Under the pieces are notes generated by a model. That model was not told where the DNA came from, ran no database searches, and saw only the letters and a list, made by a program, of their open reading frames with translations. Positions 29,066 through 38,798 of a stretch of 64,000 nucleotides of DNA are shown here, piece by piece. This stretch comes from Bradyrhizobium sp. CB1015. Its GTDB lineage: Bacteria; Pseudomonadota; Alphaproteobacteria; Rhizobiales; Xanthobacteraceae. Location: assembly GCF_025200925.1 (NCBI RefSeq), contig NZ_CP104174.1, forward strand, positions 6,944,001-7,008,000. Reading direction: 5' to 3'. The translations under genes and the position numbers were made by a program. Numbering within the stretch: position 1 is the first letter of the stretch; every line of letters begins with the position of its first letter.

Positions 29066-30574
29066 CTACGCCCCCTTCGGCCGCACGATGGCCCAGCCGA
29101 TGCGCAGGAGCTGCTGGCGGCCGGTCACCAGCCATTCGAAGGCGCGCGGCACTTCCGGCACGATGCCGGGGAAGCGCTTGAGGATCTCCGGCGGCGGGGT
29201 GCCGGCGGTATCGGAGGCGCGCCAGACCACGACGCCGCCGGTCTCGCTGAACTTGGTCTGGTTCATCCACGGCGTACGCGCGGGCTCGGCGTCGATGAAC
29301 AGATGCGGCCGGCCGGAATGCAGCGCGATCAGGCTGGCGAGCTGGGTCTCGCCGGCGACGGCGCGCAGGCGATGGTTGGTGCGGCGGGCGAAGCTCTCGT
29401 CGAAGAAGTCCGAGATCGCGCCCGCCGGCATCGAGGTCGCAATTTCGTTGGCGCCCGTCCAGGGCAGGAACAGGACGGCGAGCACCACGCCGGCGGCGGG
29501 CGCGGCGACGGCGGCGGCCCAGACCATCCGCAGCATCCGCGCGCGGCGCATCGCAATGAGATCGCCGGCCGCGACGATCACGGCAAGCCCCGACATGATC
29601 AGCACGACGCCGGGGCCGCCGACCACGGAATCGAGCCCCAGCAGCCCGGAGATCAGCACCGCGCCGAGCGGCAGAGCGAGCGCGAAGAAATCGACGAAGT
29701 TGCGCGCAAGCGGCTCGACCGGCGGGCGGTAGATGATCGGCGGCTCCTCGCCCTTGCCGGCGACCATTCCGGTGTTGAGAAAGGTCAGCGCCGGGATTGC
29801 AGCCGCGCCGAGCACCAGCCCGCCGAGCAGCCAGGCCGCATGCAGCGCGCGGGCGTTGAGCTCGGCCACTTGCGGCAAGGTCGGCAACGTCAACGTCTCG
29901 GCACGCATCAGCCAGACCGCATAGGGCAGCGCCAGCACCGCGACGACGATCAGCGCGAACAGCGGATCGAGCCCGCGCAGCGTCTGGCGGCCGCCGGCGG
30001 TCGAGACCGCGAAGACGACGATCAGCAGCAGCAGGAAGATCGCGGCGGGCGTCGTCAGCAGCAGGAGGCCGGCTTCGATCGACCAGGCGAACCAGGCATT
30101 GCCGCGACGCTGGCCGATGATCTGCCAGGAGTGCAGCAGCAAGAGCGCCCAGAGCGGCCGCGCCAGGATCAGCGGCCCGAAGTCCAGCGCCGAGGAGGAG
30201 AACGCCAGCACCGTCATGGTCAGGAGCACGGCGAGCACCGCCTGCTGCGAGCCGACCACGGCGCGGGAGAGATGATAGAGCGCGATGAAGGTCGCGATCT
30301 CGCAGAGCTCGGCGAGCACATAGACGCCGAGCATGTGGCCGCCGGCGGCGCGATAGGCGATGTCGGCGAGCCAGACCGGCAGCGGCGGGCCGAGATCGGT
30401 GCCGACCCGGTATTCCCTGCCGAAGGCCAGGAGGGTCGCGAGTGTGCCGGGCGGGCTGCGGTAGAACACCAGCGCCACGAACAGCCACATCGCGGCCTGG
30501 AGCAGCACGGCAATCCACACGATCAGCCGCGGCCGGGCGCGAATGAGCTCGATGACCAGGGAGGTAAACCGCAT
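29066..30574 (-). CDS. Polytopic membrane protein, GT39/PMT-like glycosyltransferase fold
   Basis: From the ATG at 30574 the 502-residue product begins MRFTSLVIELIRARPRLIVW and has about ten hydrophobic segments. The loop after the first helix, FGREYRVGTDLGPPLPVWLA, resembles the substrate loop of PMT/ArnT-like (GT-C) enzymes, where an acidic residue is catalytic (D in GTDLGPP). The C-terminal 130 residues are a soluble domain (RRTNHRLRAVAGETQLASLI). Sugar and acceptor are unknown. The upstream frame to 30784 consists of repeat DNA and is rejected. Confidence 0.8.
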   Translation of the reverse strand: MRFTSLVIELIRARPRLIVWIAVLLQAAMWLFVALVFYRSPPGTLATLLAFGREYRVGTDLGPPLPVWLADIAYRAAGGHMLGVYVLAELCEIATFIALYHLSRAVVGSQQAVLAVLLTMTVLAFSSSALDFGPLILARPLWALLLLHSWQIIGQRRGNAWFAWSIEAGLLLLTTPAAIFLLLLIVVFAVSTAGGRQTLRGLDPLFALIVVAVLALPYAVWLMRAETLTLPTLPQVAELNARALHAAWLLGGLVLGAAAIPALTFLNTGMVAGKGEEPPIIYRPPVEPLARNFVDFFALALPLGAVLISGLLGLDSVVGGPGVVLIMSGLAVIVAAGDLIAMRRARMLRMVWAAAVAAPAAGVVLAVLFLPWTGANEIATSMPAGAISDFFDESFARRTNHRLRAVAGETQLASLIALHSGRPHLFIDAEPARTPWMNQTKFSETGGVVVWRASDTAGTPPPEILKRFPGIVPEVPRAFEWLVTGRQQLLRIGWAIVRPKGA

Positions 30575-30670
30575 GCAACGTCCGAAGGTGCAGCCAACCC
30601 GTCCAGCCGGCCCTATTCGCTCACGTCTGTTTTGATAATCGGCGCTGCGCGTCGTGGCAACGACGCTTTG

Positions 30671-30824
30671 CTCCCTCTCCCCGTTCTTAACGGGAGAGGG
30701 CCGGGGTGAGGGGCTGCATCCGCAAGCACGGTAGCAGTTGGACTCGCGGAGAGTCCCCTCACCCGGAATGCATCTACGATGCATTCCGGCCTCTCCCCGA
30801 GAGCGGGGAGAGGCGAAGGGCGCT
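30671..30824. repeat. Composite palindromic repeat, family C
   Basis: CTCCCTCTCCCCGTTCTTAA, GGGTGAGGGG / CCCCTCACCC and CCTCTCCCCGAGAGCGGGGAGAGG form nested hairpins, with an extra ATGCATCTACGATGCAT hairpin inside. It occupies most of the gap 30575-30839 between two same-strand genes, right after rnhB. Confidence 0.75.
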
Positions 30825-30839
30825 GCCGAAAGAGAAATC

Positions 30840-31712
30840 CTAGAGTCCTGCCGACGCGTCGATCTCGACGCTCGCCTCCACCTGCACCTCGACCTCGGTG
30901 ACCGAGAACAGATCCTGCACCGGATCGACGGTCCAGGGCATGTGCTTGGCGCGGGCGGCGGCGACTGGGGCGAAGAAGCTGCGGTGGTGGATGGAGGGGC
31001 CGAGACGATCGAGCGCGTCGAGATGCTCGGGGACGGCGTAGCCCTTGTGCTGCTCGAAGCCGTAGCCCGGGCAGTCCTGCGCCAGCGCGCACATCAGCCG
31101 GTCGCGGGTGACCTTGGCGACGATGGACGCCGCGGCGATCGAGAGCACGATGCCGTCGCCGCCGATCACGGCCTCGCAATCGCACGCGGTGTCGAGCCGG
31201 TCGCGGCCGTCGACGAAGACGTGCCTGGGTGCCTCGGGCAGGGCCACCACGGCGCGCTTCAGCGCCCACAGCGAGGCGCGCAGGATGTTGTCGCGGTCGA
31301 TTCGCGCCGGCGACGCGACGGCGACCGAGACCTGCGCGGTGGCGCAGATCTTGTCGAACAGCTTTTCGCGCTCCTCGGCGGTCAGGCGTTTGGAATCGTC
31401 GATGCCGCGCGGAATGCGGTCGGGATCGAGAATCACCGCGGCGGCCACCACGGGGCCGGCGAGCGGGCCACGACCGGCCTCGTCGCAGCCCGCGACCGGC
31501 CAGACGCCGCGCTTGATCAGCGCGCGCTCGCGGCGGAAGCTGGGGGGAGCAACGGCGATGATGCCTTTCTTGCCGGCGGCAACCTTCGCAGCATTGGCTG
31601 CAGACGTCCTGGCCACAGACGCATTGGCCGCCTTGTCAGGCGCAGCCTTGTTCGCGGTCTGCTTTTTGGGCGCGTCTTTGGCTGGGGTCTTGGCGGACTT
31701 GTCCCGAATCAT
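30840..31712 (-). CDS. rnhB: Ribonuclease HII with basic N-terminal extension
   Basis: RNase HII cleaves RNA in RNA-DNA hybrids and removes single ribonucleotides. The catalytic domain starts near residue 75 with [20 protein letters not shown], providing the Asp-Glu pair. It continues through the [16 protein letters not shown] helix, VDGRDRLD, and [11 protein letters not shown]. The preceding residues are Lys/Ala-rich ([20 protein letters not shown]), making 290 residues against about 200-220 for typical enzymes. The extension could bind nucleic acid. If it were not translated, an internal start near residue 48 would be needed. Confidence 0.95.
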   Translation of the reverse strand: MIRDKSAKTPAKDAPKKQTANKAAPDKAANASVARTSAANAAKVAAGKKGIIAVAPPSFRRERALIKRGVWPVAGCDEAGRGPLAGPVVAAAVILDPDRIPRGIDDSKRLTAEEREKLFDKICATAQVSVAVASPARIDRDNILRASLWALKRAVVALPEAPRHVFVDGRDRLDTACDCEAVIGGDGIVLSIAAASIVAKVTRDRLMCALAQDCPGYGFEQHKGYAVPEHLDALDRLGPSIHHRSFFAPVAAARAKHMPWTVDPVQDLFSVTEVEVQVEASVEIDASAGL

Positions 31713-31794
31713 GGCCGGGATCGTGCGCCAGGGGGCTTCGCCAGCGCAACCGGGAACCCAGGATATTCCCGTTATTCAGGCCGGCTGCCGCCAA

Positions 31795-32958
31795 TCAGAA
31801 CAGGCTGAGCTGATCGCCGTTCCGCTTCGGCCGCGCGAAGTGGTCCGTTGTCAGCTTGGAGCGCCGCTTGTTCAGGCCGAGCCTGTCGCAGGCAATCTCG
31901 AAACGGCGGCCGATGGTCCAGGCCATCGGTCCCGTGCCCTTCATCCGCTCGCCCCATTTGGCGTCGTAGTCGCGCCCGCCGCGCATGTCGCGGATCAGGG
32001 TGAAGACGTGGCGATAGCGGTCCGGATAGTTCGCCATCAGCCATTCGCGGAAGAGATCGCGCACCTCCAGCGGCAGCCGCAGCAGCACATAGGCGGCTTC
32101 CTTGACGCCCGCATGGGCGGCGGCATCGAGGATGCGCTCGATCTCGGAATCGTTCAGTGCCGGGATCACGGGCGCGACCATCACCGTGGTGGGAATGCCG
32201 GCCTCGGAGAGCTGCTTCAGCGCCTCCAGCCGCTTCGGCGGCGTCGAGGCCCGCGGCTCCATGGTGCGCGCCAGCTTCGGATCGAGCGAGGTGACCGAGA
32301 TCGCGACCTTGGCGAGGTTGCGCTTGGCCATCCGCTGGAGAATGTCGATGTCGCGGAGCACCAGCGCCGACTTGGTGACGATGCCGACGGGATGCGAGGT
32401 GCGCTCCAGCACTTCCAAAATGCCGCGCATGATTTTGCGCTCGCGCTCGATCGGCTGGTAGGGATCGGTGTTGGTGCCGATCGCGATCATCCGCGGCTCG
32501 TAGCCGGGGGCCGCAAGCTCCTTCTCGAGCAACAAAGGCGCGTCGGGCTTGGCGAACAGCTTCGACTCGAAGTCGAGCCCGGGCGACAGGCCGAGATAGG
32601 CGTGGGTCGGCCGCGCGAAGCAATAGACGCAGCCGTGCTCGCAGCCGCGATACGGATTGATCGAGCGGTCGAAGCCGATGTCGGGGGAATCGTTGCGAGT
32701 GATCACCTTGCGCGAGGTGTCGATGGCGACCGTCGTCTTGAACGGCGGCAGCTCGTCCAGGCTCTGCCAGCCGTCATCGAAGGCAACGCGCGCCTCGGCC
32801 TCGTAGCGGCCGCTGGCATTGGACTGCGCGCCCCGCCCTCGCCTTCGCGCGCGATCGATGGCGACGCCAAGCTCGGGGAAATCTGAAGGCGCACCCGCCG
32901 GCTCGGAGGGCGCCGTGACCGGCGGGTGCTTGAGAGCATGAGAGGATGCTGGACTCAT
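31795..32958 (-). CDS. PA0069-family radical SAM protein
   Basis: The 387-residue protein contains the radical SAM cluster motif C-x3-C-x2-C in RGCEHGCVYCFARPTHAY, preceded by NDSPDIGFDRSINPYRG. GTNTDPYQPIERERK and ITVSVTS-like strands of the TIM barrel follow. These are hallmarks of the PA0069/SplB-like group, whose substrate is unknown. I place the start at the second ATG (32958, MSPASSHALKHPP); an ATG at 32979 would add seven residues. It is divergent from the phosphoketolase operon. Confidence 0.9.
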   Translation of the reverse strand: MSPASSHALKHPPVTAPSEPAGAPSDFPELGVAIDRARRRGRGAQSNASGRYEAEARVAFDDGWQSLDELPPFKTTVAIDTSRKVITRNDSPDIGFDRSINPYRGCEHGCVYCFARPTHAYLGLSPGLDFESKLFAKPDAPLLLEKELAAPGYEPRMIAIGTNTDPYQPIERERKIMRGILEVLERTSHPVGIVTKSALVLRDIDILQRMAKRNLAKVAISVTSLDPKLARTMEPRASTPPKRLEALKQLSEAGIPTTVMVAPVIPALNDSEIERILDAAAHAGVKEAAYVLLRLPLEVRDLFREWLMANYPDRYRHVFTLIRDMRGGRDYDAKWGERMKGTGPMAWTIGRRFEIACDRLGLNKRRSKLTTDHFARPKRNGDQLSLF

Positions 32959-33061
32959 GCAGCCAAGATAGCATGACAAAGGAACAAATCAAGAACACAA
33001 ACAAAAAACGTGAAAACAACCCCATGCAAAGTAGAGCTGCCCAAACTTCGCGCGCCCGCCT

Positions 33062-33075
33062 TTGACCTCACGCAA
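33062..33075. promoter_or_regulatory. FixK2/FNR-type box TTGACCTCACGCAA
   Basis: The site matches the Bradyrhizobium FixK2 consensus TTG(A/C)-N6-(T/G)CAA exactly and is 94 bp before the phosphoketolase ATG. Centred at 33068.5, it would place a class II start site near 33109, leaving a 60-nt leader. The region 32959-33168 holds no other gene. Confidence 0.6.
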
Positions 33076-33168
33076 CGCCCGCGTCACGAGCATCCCGTTT
33101 CATGCCCGACGGATCGATCGCGCCGGAACCGGGTTGGTGACGATCGCTAAGTGAAGGTCGGCAGGAAC

Positions 33169-35583
33169 ATGACAATCCAACAAAAAACGGCCGAAGCGAG
33201 CAGCGACCTCGATCTGCTCGATCGCTATTGGCGCGCCGCCAACTACCTCTCCGTCGGGCAAATCTATCTGCTCGACAATCCGCTGCTGCGCGAGCCGCTG
33301 CGGCCCGAGCACATCAAGCCGCGTCTGCTCGGACATTGGGGCACGACGCCGGGCCTGAACTTCATCTACGCCCATCTCAACCGCGTCATCCGCGCGCTCG
33401 ACGTCAGCGTGATCTATGTCTGCGGTCCCGGCCATGGCGGCCCCGGCATGGTCGCCAACACCTATCTCGAAGGCAGCTACAGCGAGATCTATCCTGACAT
33501 CGCGCGCGACGCGGGCGGATTGCGCAAGCTGTTCAGGCAGTTCTCCTTCCCCGGCGGCATTCCGAGCCACGCCGCGCCGGAAACGCCGGGCTCCATCCAC
33601 GAAGGCGGCGAGCTCGGCTACGCGCTGGTGCACGCCTATGGCGCGGCATTCGACAACCCTGACTTGATCGTCGCCTGTGTGGTCGGCGACGGCGAGGCCG
33701 AGACCGGGCCGCTCGCGGCGTCCTGGCACTCCAACAAGTTCCTGAACCCCGCCCATGACGGGGCGGTGCTGCCGATCCTGCATCTCAACGGCTACAAGAT
33801 CGCGGGCCCCACCGTGCTCGGGCGGATGCAGGACGCGGAGATCCGCGACCTCTTCCGCGGGTTCGGCCACGAGCCGTTGTTCGTCACGGGCGACGATCCC
33901 AAATTGATGCACCAAGCCATGGCCGATGCGCTGGACGTCGCATTCGCCAGCATCCGCTCGATCCAGCAGCATGCCCGCGACGGTCGCACGAGCGTCGAGC
34001 GGCCGCGCTGGCCGATGATCGTGCTGCGCAGCCCGAAGGGCTGGACCGGCCCGAAGGAGGTCGACGGCAAGAAGGTCGAGGGTTTTTGGCGGGCCCATCA
34101 GGTGCCCGTCGCAGGCTGCCGCGAGAACCCGGCGCATCTCAAGGTGCTCGAAGACTGGATGCGCAGCTACGAGCCGGAAAAACTGTTCGATGGCAACGGC
34201 GCGCTCATTGCCGAGCTTCAGGCGCTCGCGCCCGAAGGCATCAGGCGCATGGGCGCCAATCCACATGCCAATGGCGGCGTGTTGAAGAAGGAGCTGACGC
34301 TGCCGGACTTCCGCAGCTTCGCGATCGAGGTGCCGCAGCCCGGCGAGGTCGTGGCGGAAGCAACGCGCGAGCTCGGCAAATTCCTGCGCGATGTCATTCG
34401 CCTGAACGCGGAGGCGCGCAACTTCCGCATCATGGGCCCGGACGAGACGGCATCGAACCGGCTCGACGCCGTGTTCGAAGCCACCGAGCGCGTCTGGATG
34501 GAGCCGACCGAGCCTTACGACGTGCACCTGGCCCAGGATGGCCGCGTGATGGAGGTGCTGAGCGAGCATCTCTGCCAGGGCTGGCTGGAGGGCTACCTGC
34601 TCACGGGACGGCACGGCTTCTTCTCCTGCTATGAAGCCTTCATCCACATCGTGGATTCCATGTTCAACCAGCATGCCAAATGGTTGAAGGTGACGCGGGA
34701 GCTACCTTGGCGACGTCCGATCGCCTCGCTCAATTATCTCCTGACCTCGCATGTCTGGCGCCAGGATCACAACGGCTTCAGCCATCAGGATCCCGGTTTC
34801 GTCGATCTTGTCGCCAACAAGAAGGCCGACATCGTCCGCATCTACTTCCCGCCGGATGCCAACACGCTGCTCTGGATCGCCGACCATTGCCTGCGCACCT
34901 ATAACCGCATCAACGTGATCGTCGCCGGCAAGCAGCCGGCGCCGCAATGGCTGTCGATGCAGGAGGCCGCGACGCATTGCGATGCCGGCATCGGCATCTG
35001 GACCTGGGCGGGAACGGAGGACGGAAAGGGCGAGCCCGACGTGGTGATGGCCTGTGCCGGCGACGTGCCGACGCTGGAGACGCTCGCCGCCGTCGACCTC
35101 CTGCGCAAGGCGCTGCCGGACTTGAAGATCCGCGTCGTCAACGTCATCGACCTGATGACGCTGCAGCCGAGGGAGAAGCATCCGCACGGCCTGTCCGACC
35201 GCGACTTCGACAGCCTGTTCACGCGCGACAAGCCTGTCATCTTTGCCTATCACGGCTATCCCTATCTCATTCACCGGCTGACCTATAACCGCACCAACCA
35301 TGCCGGCATGCATGTGCGCGGCTTTGCCGAGGAAGGCACCACGACGACGCCCTTCGACATGGTCGTGCTCAACGAGCTCGACCGTTACCATCTCGCGATC
35401 GAGGCCATCGAACGCGTGCCGGGACTGGCGACCAGGGCCGCGCAGGTGAAGCAGCTATTGCGCGACAAGCTGACCGAACACTCCCGCTATGTCCGCGAGC
35501 ACGGTGAGGACATGCCTGAGATCCGTGATTGGGTCTGGCAAAACAGCGCCGGCGGCAACACGCCGACCGAAGCCGGCGACTAG
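33169..35583 (+). CDS. xfp: Phosphoketolase (xylulose-5-P / fructose-6-P)
   Basis: The TPP enzyme splits xylulose-5-P (or fructose-6-P) with phosphate into acetyl-phosphate and glyceraldehyde-3-P (or erythrose-4-P). At 804 residues it has the family length. Signatures include [20 protein letters not shown], the GHGGPG and EGSYSEIYP segments, and the TPP/Mg motif [20 protein letters not shown]. Further signatures are [18 protein letters not shown] and the C-terminal [19 protein letters not shown]. The ATG at 33169 follows GGCAGGAAC. It is the first gene of a run with ackA, consistent with acetyl-P to acetate + ATP. Confidence 0.96.
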   Translation: MTIQQKTAEASSDLDLLDRYWRAANYLSVGQIYLLDNPLLREPLRPEHIKPRLLGHWGTTPGLNFIYAHLNRVIRALDVSVIYVCGPGHGGPGMVANTYLEGSYSEIYPDIARDAGGLRKLFRQFSFPGGIPSHAAPETPGSIHEGGELGYALVHAYGAAFDNPDLIVACVVGDGEAETGPLAASWHSNKFLNPAHDGAVLPILHLNGYKIAGPTVLGRMQDAEIRDLFRGFGHEPLFVTGDDPKLMHQAMADALDVAFASIRSIQQHARDGRTSVERPRWPMIVLRSPKGWTGPKEVDGKKVEGFWRAHQVPVAGCRENPAHLKVLEDWMRSYEPEKLFDGNGALIAELQALAPEGIRRMGANPHANGGVLKKELTLPDFRSFAIEVPQPGEVVAEATRELGKFLRDVIRLNAEARNFRIMGPDETASNRLDAVFEATERVWMEPTEPYDVHLAQDGRVMEVLSEHLCQGWLEGYLLTGRHGFFSCYEAFIHIVDSMFNQHAKWLKVTRELPWRRPIASLNYLLTSHVWRQDHNGFSHQDPGFVDLVANKKADIVRIYFPPDANTLLWIADHCLRTYNRINVIVAGKQPAPQWLSMQEAATHCDAGIGIWTWAGTEDGKGEPDVVMACAGDVPTLETLAAVDLLRKALPDLKIRVVNVIDLMTLQPREKHPHGLSDRDFDSLFTRDKPVIFAYHGYPYLIHRLTYNRTNHAGMHVRGFAEEGTTTTPFDMVVLNELDRYHLAIEAIERVPGLATRAAQVKQLLRDKLTEHSRYVREHGEDMPEIRDWVWQNSAGGNTPTEAGD

Positions 35584-35585
35584 CG

Positions 35586-36776
35586 ATGTCGGACACGGTC
35601 CTCGTCCTCAACTCGGGATCGTCGAGCATCAAGTTCGGCCTGTTCGATATCGCGGCGGCCGAGCCTGCCCTGCTCTGCAAGGGCCTGCTGGACGAGCACG
35701 AGGAAAAACCCCGGCTGGCGGTGAAGGGCCCCGCGGGCGAAGACCTGTTCGAAATAAGCAAGCAGGCGGCGGACGCAGCCGGCGGCCATCTGTTCGCCGA
35801 CGTGCTCGCCTTCATCGAGGACCGGTTCGGTCGACGCAGCCTGCGGGCCGTCGGCCACCGCATCGTTCACGGCGGGCTGGATTATTCAGGCCCGGTGGTC
35901 CTGACGGACGACAGCATTGCGAAGCTGGAGGCCTTGACGCCGCTCGCGCCGCTGCACCAGCCGCGCTGCCTTGCGCCGGTCCGCACGCTGGCGGCGATCC
36001 GGCCCGGGCTGACGCAGATCGCGTGTTTCGACACCGCCTTCCATCACGGTCTCGCGCCGCCGGCGAGCCGCTTCGCGCTTCCCGGGCGATTCGAGGCGCG
36101 TGGGGTCAGGCGCTACGGCTTTCACGGCCTCTCGTTCGAATATGTCGCGGGACGCCTGGCCGAGATCGCACCGGAGCTCGCCGCAAAGCGCACAATCATC
36201 GCACATCTCGGCAACGGGGCGAGCCTCTGCGCCTTGCGCGATGGCCGCAGCATCGACACCACGATGGGGTTGACGCCGCTCGACGGCCTCGTGATGGGCA
36301 CGCGTTGCGGTGCGATCGATCCCGGCGTGCTGCTCTACCTGCAGAAACACGAGAACATGTCGGTCGAGGAGGTCCAGCACCTGCTCTATCACGAGTCCGG
36401 CCTCTTCGGCGTCTCCGGCATCTCTGCGGACATGCGCACGTTGCTGGCGAGCCGCGAGGCTGCGGCGCGTGAGGCTCTCGATCTCTTCGTCTTCCGTGCG
36501 GCGCAGCAGGTCGCGATGATGGCGACCACGCTCGGTGGCCTCGACTGCCTGATCTTCACCGGCGGCATCGGCGAGCATGCCAGGGAGATCCGCAGCGCCA
36601 TCGGCGAGCGCCTCGCCTGGATGGGCGTGCGCATCGATGCCGCAAGCAACGACGCGGCACGCGAGCACATCAACAAAAACGACAGCATGGTCGAGGTCTT
36701 CGTCATTCCCACCAACGAAGAGAGGATGATCGCGCGCCATTGCGCTGCTCTGATCCGCGGACGCCACGTCACGTGA
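35586..36776 (+). CDS. ackA: Acetate kinase
   Basis: AckA converts acetyl-phosphate + ADP to acetate + ATP. The 396-residue ASKHA-fold kinase shows VLVLNSGSSSIKFGLFD at the N-terminus, the AHLGNGASLCALRDG phosphate loop, PLDGLVMGTRCGAIDPGVL, and the C-terminal FTGGIGEHAREIRSAI adenosine motif. It starts 2 bp after xfp ends with no separate strong ribosome-binding site, so it is probably coupled to xfp translation. Together they form a complete phosphoketolase-acetate bypass. Confidence 0.97.
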   Translation: MSDTVLVLNSGSSSIKFGLFDIAAAEPALLCKGLLDEHEEKPRLAVKGPAGEDLFEISKQAADAAGGHLFADVLAFIEDRFGRRSLRAVGHRIVHGGLDYSGPVVLTDDSIAKLEALTPLAPLHQPRCLAPVRTLAAIRPGLTQIACFDTAFHHGLAPPASRFALPGRFEARGVRRYGFHGLSFEYVAGRLAEIAPELAAKRTIIAHLGNGASLCALRDGRSIDTTMGLTPLDGLVMGTRCGAIDPGVLLYLQKHENMSVEEVQHLLYHESGLFGVSGISADMRTLLASREAAAREALDLFVFRAAQQVAMMATTLGGLDCLIFTGGIGEHAREIRSAIGERLAWMGVRIDAASNDAAREHINKNDSMVEVFVIPTNEERMIARHCAALIRGRHVT

Positions 36777-36859
36777 CATTTTTATGAATGATCTGCCGCA
36801 ATGCTGCCGCCGCATCTTCGCGGCATAGAGACGGCATCAATCCCGGTTGCGGACAGAAC

Positions 36860-38788
36860 ATGAAAACCCAGATCATCGAAGAGCTCGGACAAGGCAGCAT
36901 CCTGCTGCCCGCGCTGGTGGCGGAAGGGCTCGCCGCCAACGACCGCATCAAGGTGCGGATGAGCGCATTGCAGGCGGCCGCGCAACATGCGCAGGAGCCC
37001 AGTCGGCCTGCGAATGACCTCGGCATCGAAAGCCAGACCGCCGGCATTGCTCCCGCGGGGATCGCGGCGCTGATCGGCGGCGCGCATCTGATCGGACAGG
37101 GCCGGCTCGCCGCCCCCGATCTTGCGAAGCTGATGCAGGAGATTGCGGACGATGCGGCGACCATGGTGCGGGCCGTCGGCGCCGGCCCGGGACACGAAGG
37201 CGAGAGGGCGCAGGCGCGGCTCGAGGGGATCCGCGCAGCCGGCCTGCTCGATGCCGCCGGCGAGATCGAGCTTTCCCGCATCGCGCGTCTGACCGGCGTC
37301 GCCGACGCCGCCGGCGACAGCCTGCATCGCCTCGTCATGGATCTGCACAAGCAGCTCAACAGGCTTGCGGCGAGCTGCTCGGAAGAAGCGCTCGACGGCG
37401 CCCATGTCTTCGGGTTGCACAGCGAGGACCGGCCAGCCGTCGCGGCCTTCATGAAGGGCCTGAACGCGACGCGGGGTCTGAAGTTCAATCACCCGGGCCT
37501 CGACACCATGGCCACACGTGCCGGCGGCCGGCTGCTGATCCAGAACGATATCGGCACCACGGATGCCCATGTCGTGGTGATCGCGGTGAAGAAGAACGCG
37601 GTGACCGTCACCTACACCGATGTGCATCTGGCGCGGGCGAAGTTCTTCATCTCGCTGTTCGACGCCTTCGAGGCGACCTGGAGCGGGCTCGATCGTCACA
37701 CCGCAGCCGGCCTCGGCGAGGATAATTCCTTCTATCTCGTCACCGGGCAGTATCAGCCCGACCATGCCGCCGATCGCAACGAATTCCTCGCGGCACTCGG
37801 GGCTGCATTGGTGTTTCTGATCGACTGGAACAAGGCGCGCAAGCTGCTCAGGACCTGGGTCGCCAAGGACGACGCAGCCCGCATCCTGGAATGGGCGGCG
37901 CGTCAACGGATCGGCCATCGCGGCTTCCTCGAGCTCGGCGGCAACGATCTGCTGGGCTCGGCCGTCCGGAACGCCGCCCCGACGCGGATCGGCTTCGGCG
38001 AGCGGCTCGACCAGGCGCCCGGCCGCAACGCCGCGATCGATTTCCTGAAGGCGTCTCTGCGCGCCTCCACCGAGGCATTGCTTGCGGGCCGCTCGGTGAG
38101 GACGGTGCGCGACCAGATCGAAGCCGACCTGATGCGGCACCTCGACCGCGTCGACGGGGCACTGCTCGCAGCCGTGCTGCGTCAGATCGGTCTCGGCCAC
38201 GATCTCGTCGCGGCGATCTCGCGCCATATCGCCGCGTTGCGGGCGGGTCAGCCCGCCGACGGCAAGCTGCTGACGCAACGCTGCGGCGTGATCGAGCAGA
38301 AGGCCGATCGCATCGCGCTCGAGGGCCGCAACGAGGTCGACCGCCTCAATGCCCGCCCGCTGATCGGTCAATTGATCGATCGCGCCGAGGAAGCGGTCGA
38401 TGAGCTGGAGCAGGCCGCGTTCATCGCCTCGCTGATGCCGGAATGGACCGATCCGTCCTTGCTGGCAGCACTGGTCGAGCTTTGCGCTGTGGCCGAGACC
38501 GCGACCGAAGTGGCCGCGAGCGGCGTCGCCGCCGCGATCGACGTGCCGGAAGGACGGCGCGCCGATTCAGAGGACGCGCTGTCCGCCGTGACCCGCCTGA
38601 TCGACGCCGAACACGCCGCTGACAGCCGGGAACGCGCGACGACCGCACTGGTCTTCTGCGGCTGCTTCGACGTCGCGACCTCGCTGTCGGTGATCGAGCT
38701 CGCCCGCGCCGTCGAACGCGCCACCGACCGCTTCGCCGCGTTCGGACATCTGCTCCGCCGTCACATCATGATCGATCTCGCAGCTTGA
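36860..38788 (+). CDS. Uncharacterised protein with PhoU/DUF47-like C-terminal half (642 aa)
   Basis: Residues 1 to about 380 match no family I can name. They include an Ala-rich helical N-terminus (MKTQIIEELGQGSILLPALV), a helical DSLHRLVMDLHKQLNRLA stretch, and an alpha/beta part with AHVVVIAVKKNAVTVTYTDV. From about residue 386 the protein becomes helical and PhoU-like. It has two E-x3-D motifs, E477 in VIEQKADRIALEGRNEVD and a later one in DAEHAADSRERATT, which in PhoU/DUF47 bind metal clusters. There is no signal peptide. It lies 83 bp after ackA and 10 bp before the PPDK-like gene. A role as phosphotransfer partner or regulator is inference. Confidence 0.75.
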   Translation: MKTQIIEELGQGSILLPALVAEGLAANDRIKVRMSALQAAAQHAQEPSRPANDLGIESQTAGIAPAGIAALIGGAHLIGQGRLAAPDLAKLMQEIADDAATMVRAVGAGPGHEGERAQARLEGIRAAGLLDAAGEIELSRIARLTGVADAAGDSLHRLVMDLHKQLNRLAASCSEEALDGAHVFGLHSEDRPAVAAFMKGLNATRGLKFNHPGLDTMATRAGGRLLIQNDIGTTDAHVVVIAVKKNAVTVTYTDVHLARAKFFISLFDAFEATWSGLDRHTAAGLGEDNSFYLVTGQYQPDHAADRNEFLAALGAALVFLIDWNKARKLLRTWVAKDDAARILEWAARQRIGHRGFLELGGNDLLGSAVRNAAPTRIGFGERLDQAPGRNAAIDFLKASLRASTEALLAGRSVRTVRDQIEADLMRHLDRVDGALLAAVLRQIGLGHDLVAAISRHIAALRAGQPADGKLLTQRCGVIEQKADRIALEGRNEVDRLNARPLIGQLIDRAEEAVDELEQAAFIASLMPEWTDPSLLAALVELCAVAETATEVAASGVAAAIDVPEGRRADSEDALSAVTRLIDAEHAADSRERATTALVFCGCFDVATSLSVIELARAVERATDRFAAFGHLLRRHIMIDLAA

Positions 38789-38798
38789 GGACATCGCA

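Noticed and set aside
36782..38371. 529-codon open frame antisense to the PhoU-like gene
   Set aside because: No domain, and it overlaps the more plausible gene, which has a good position in the operon.
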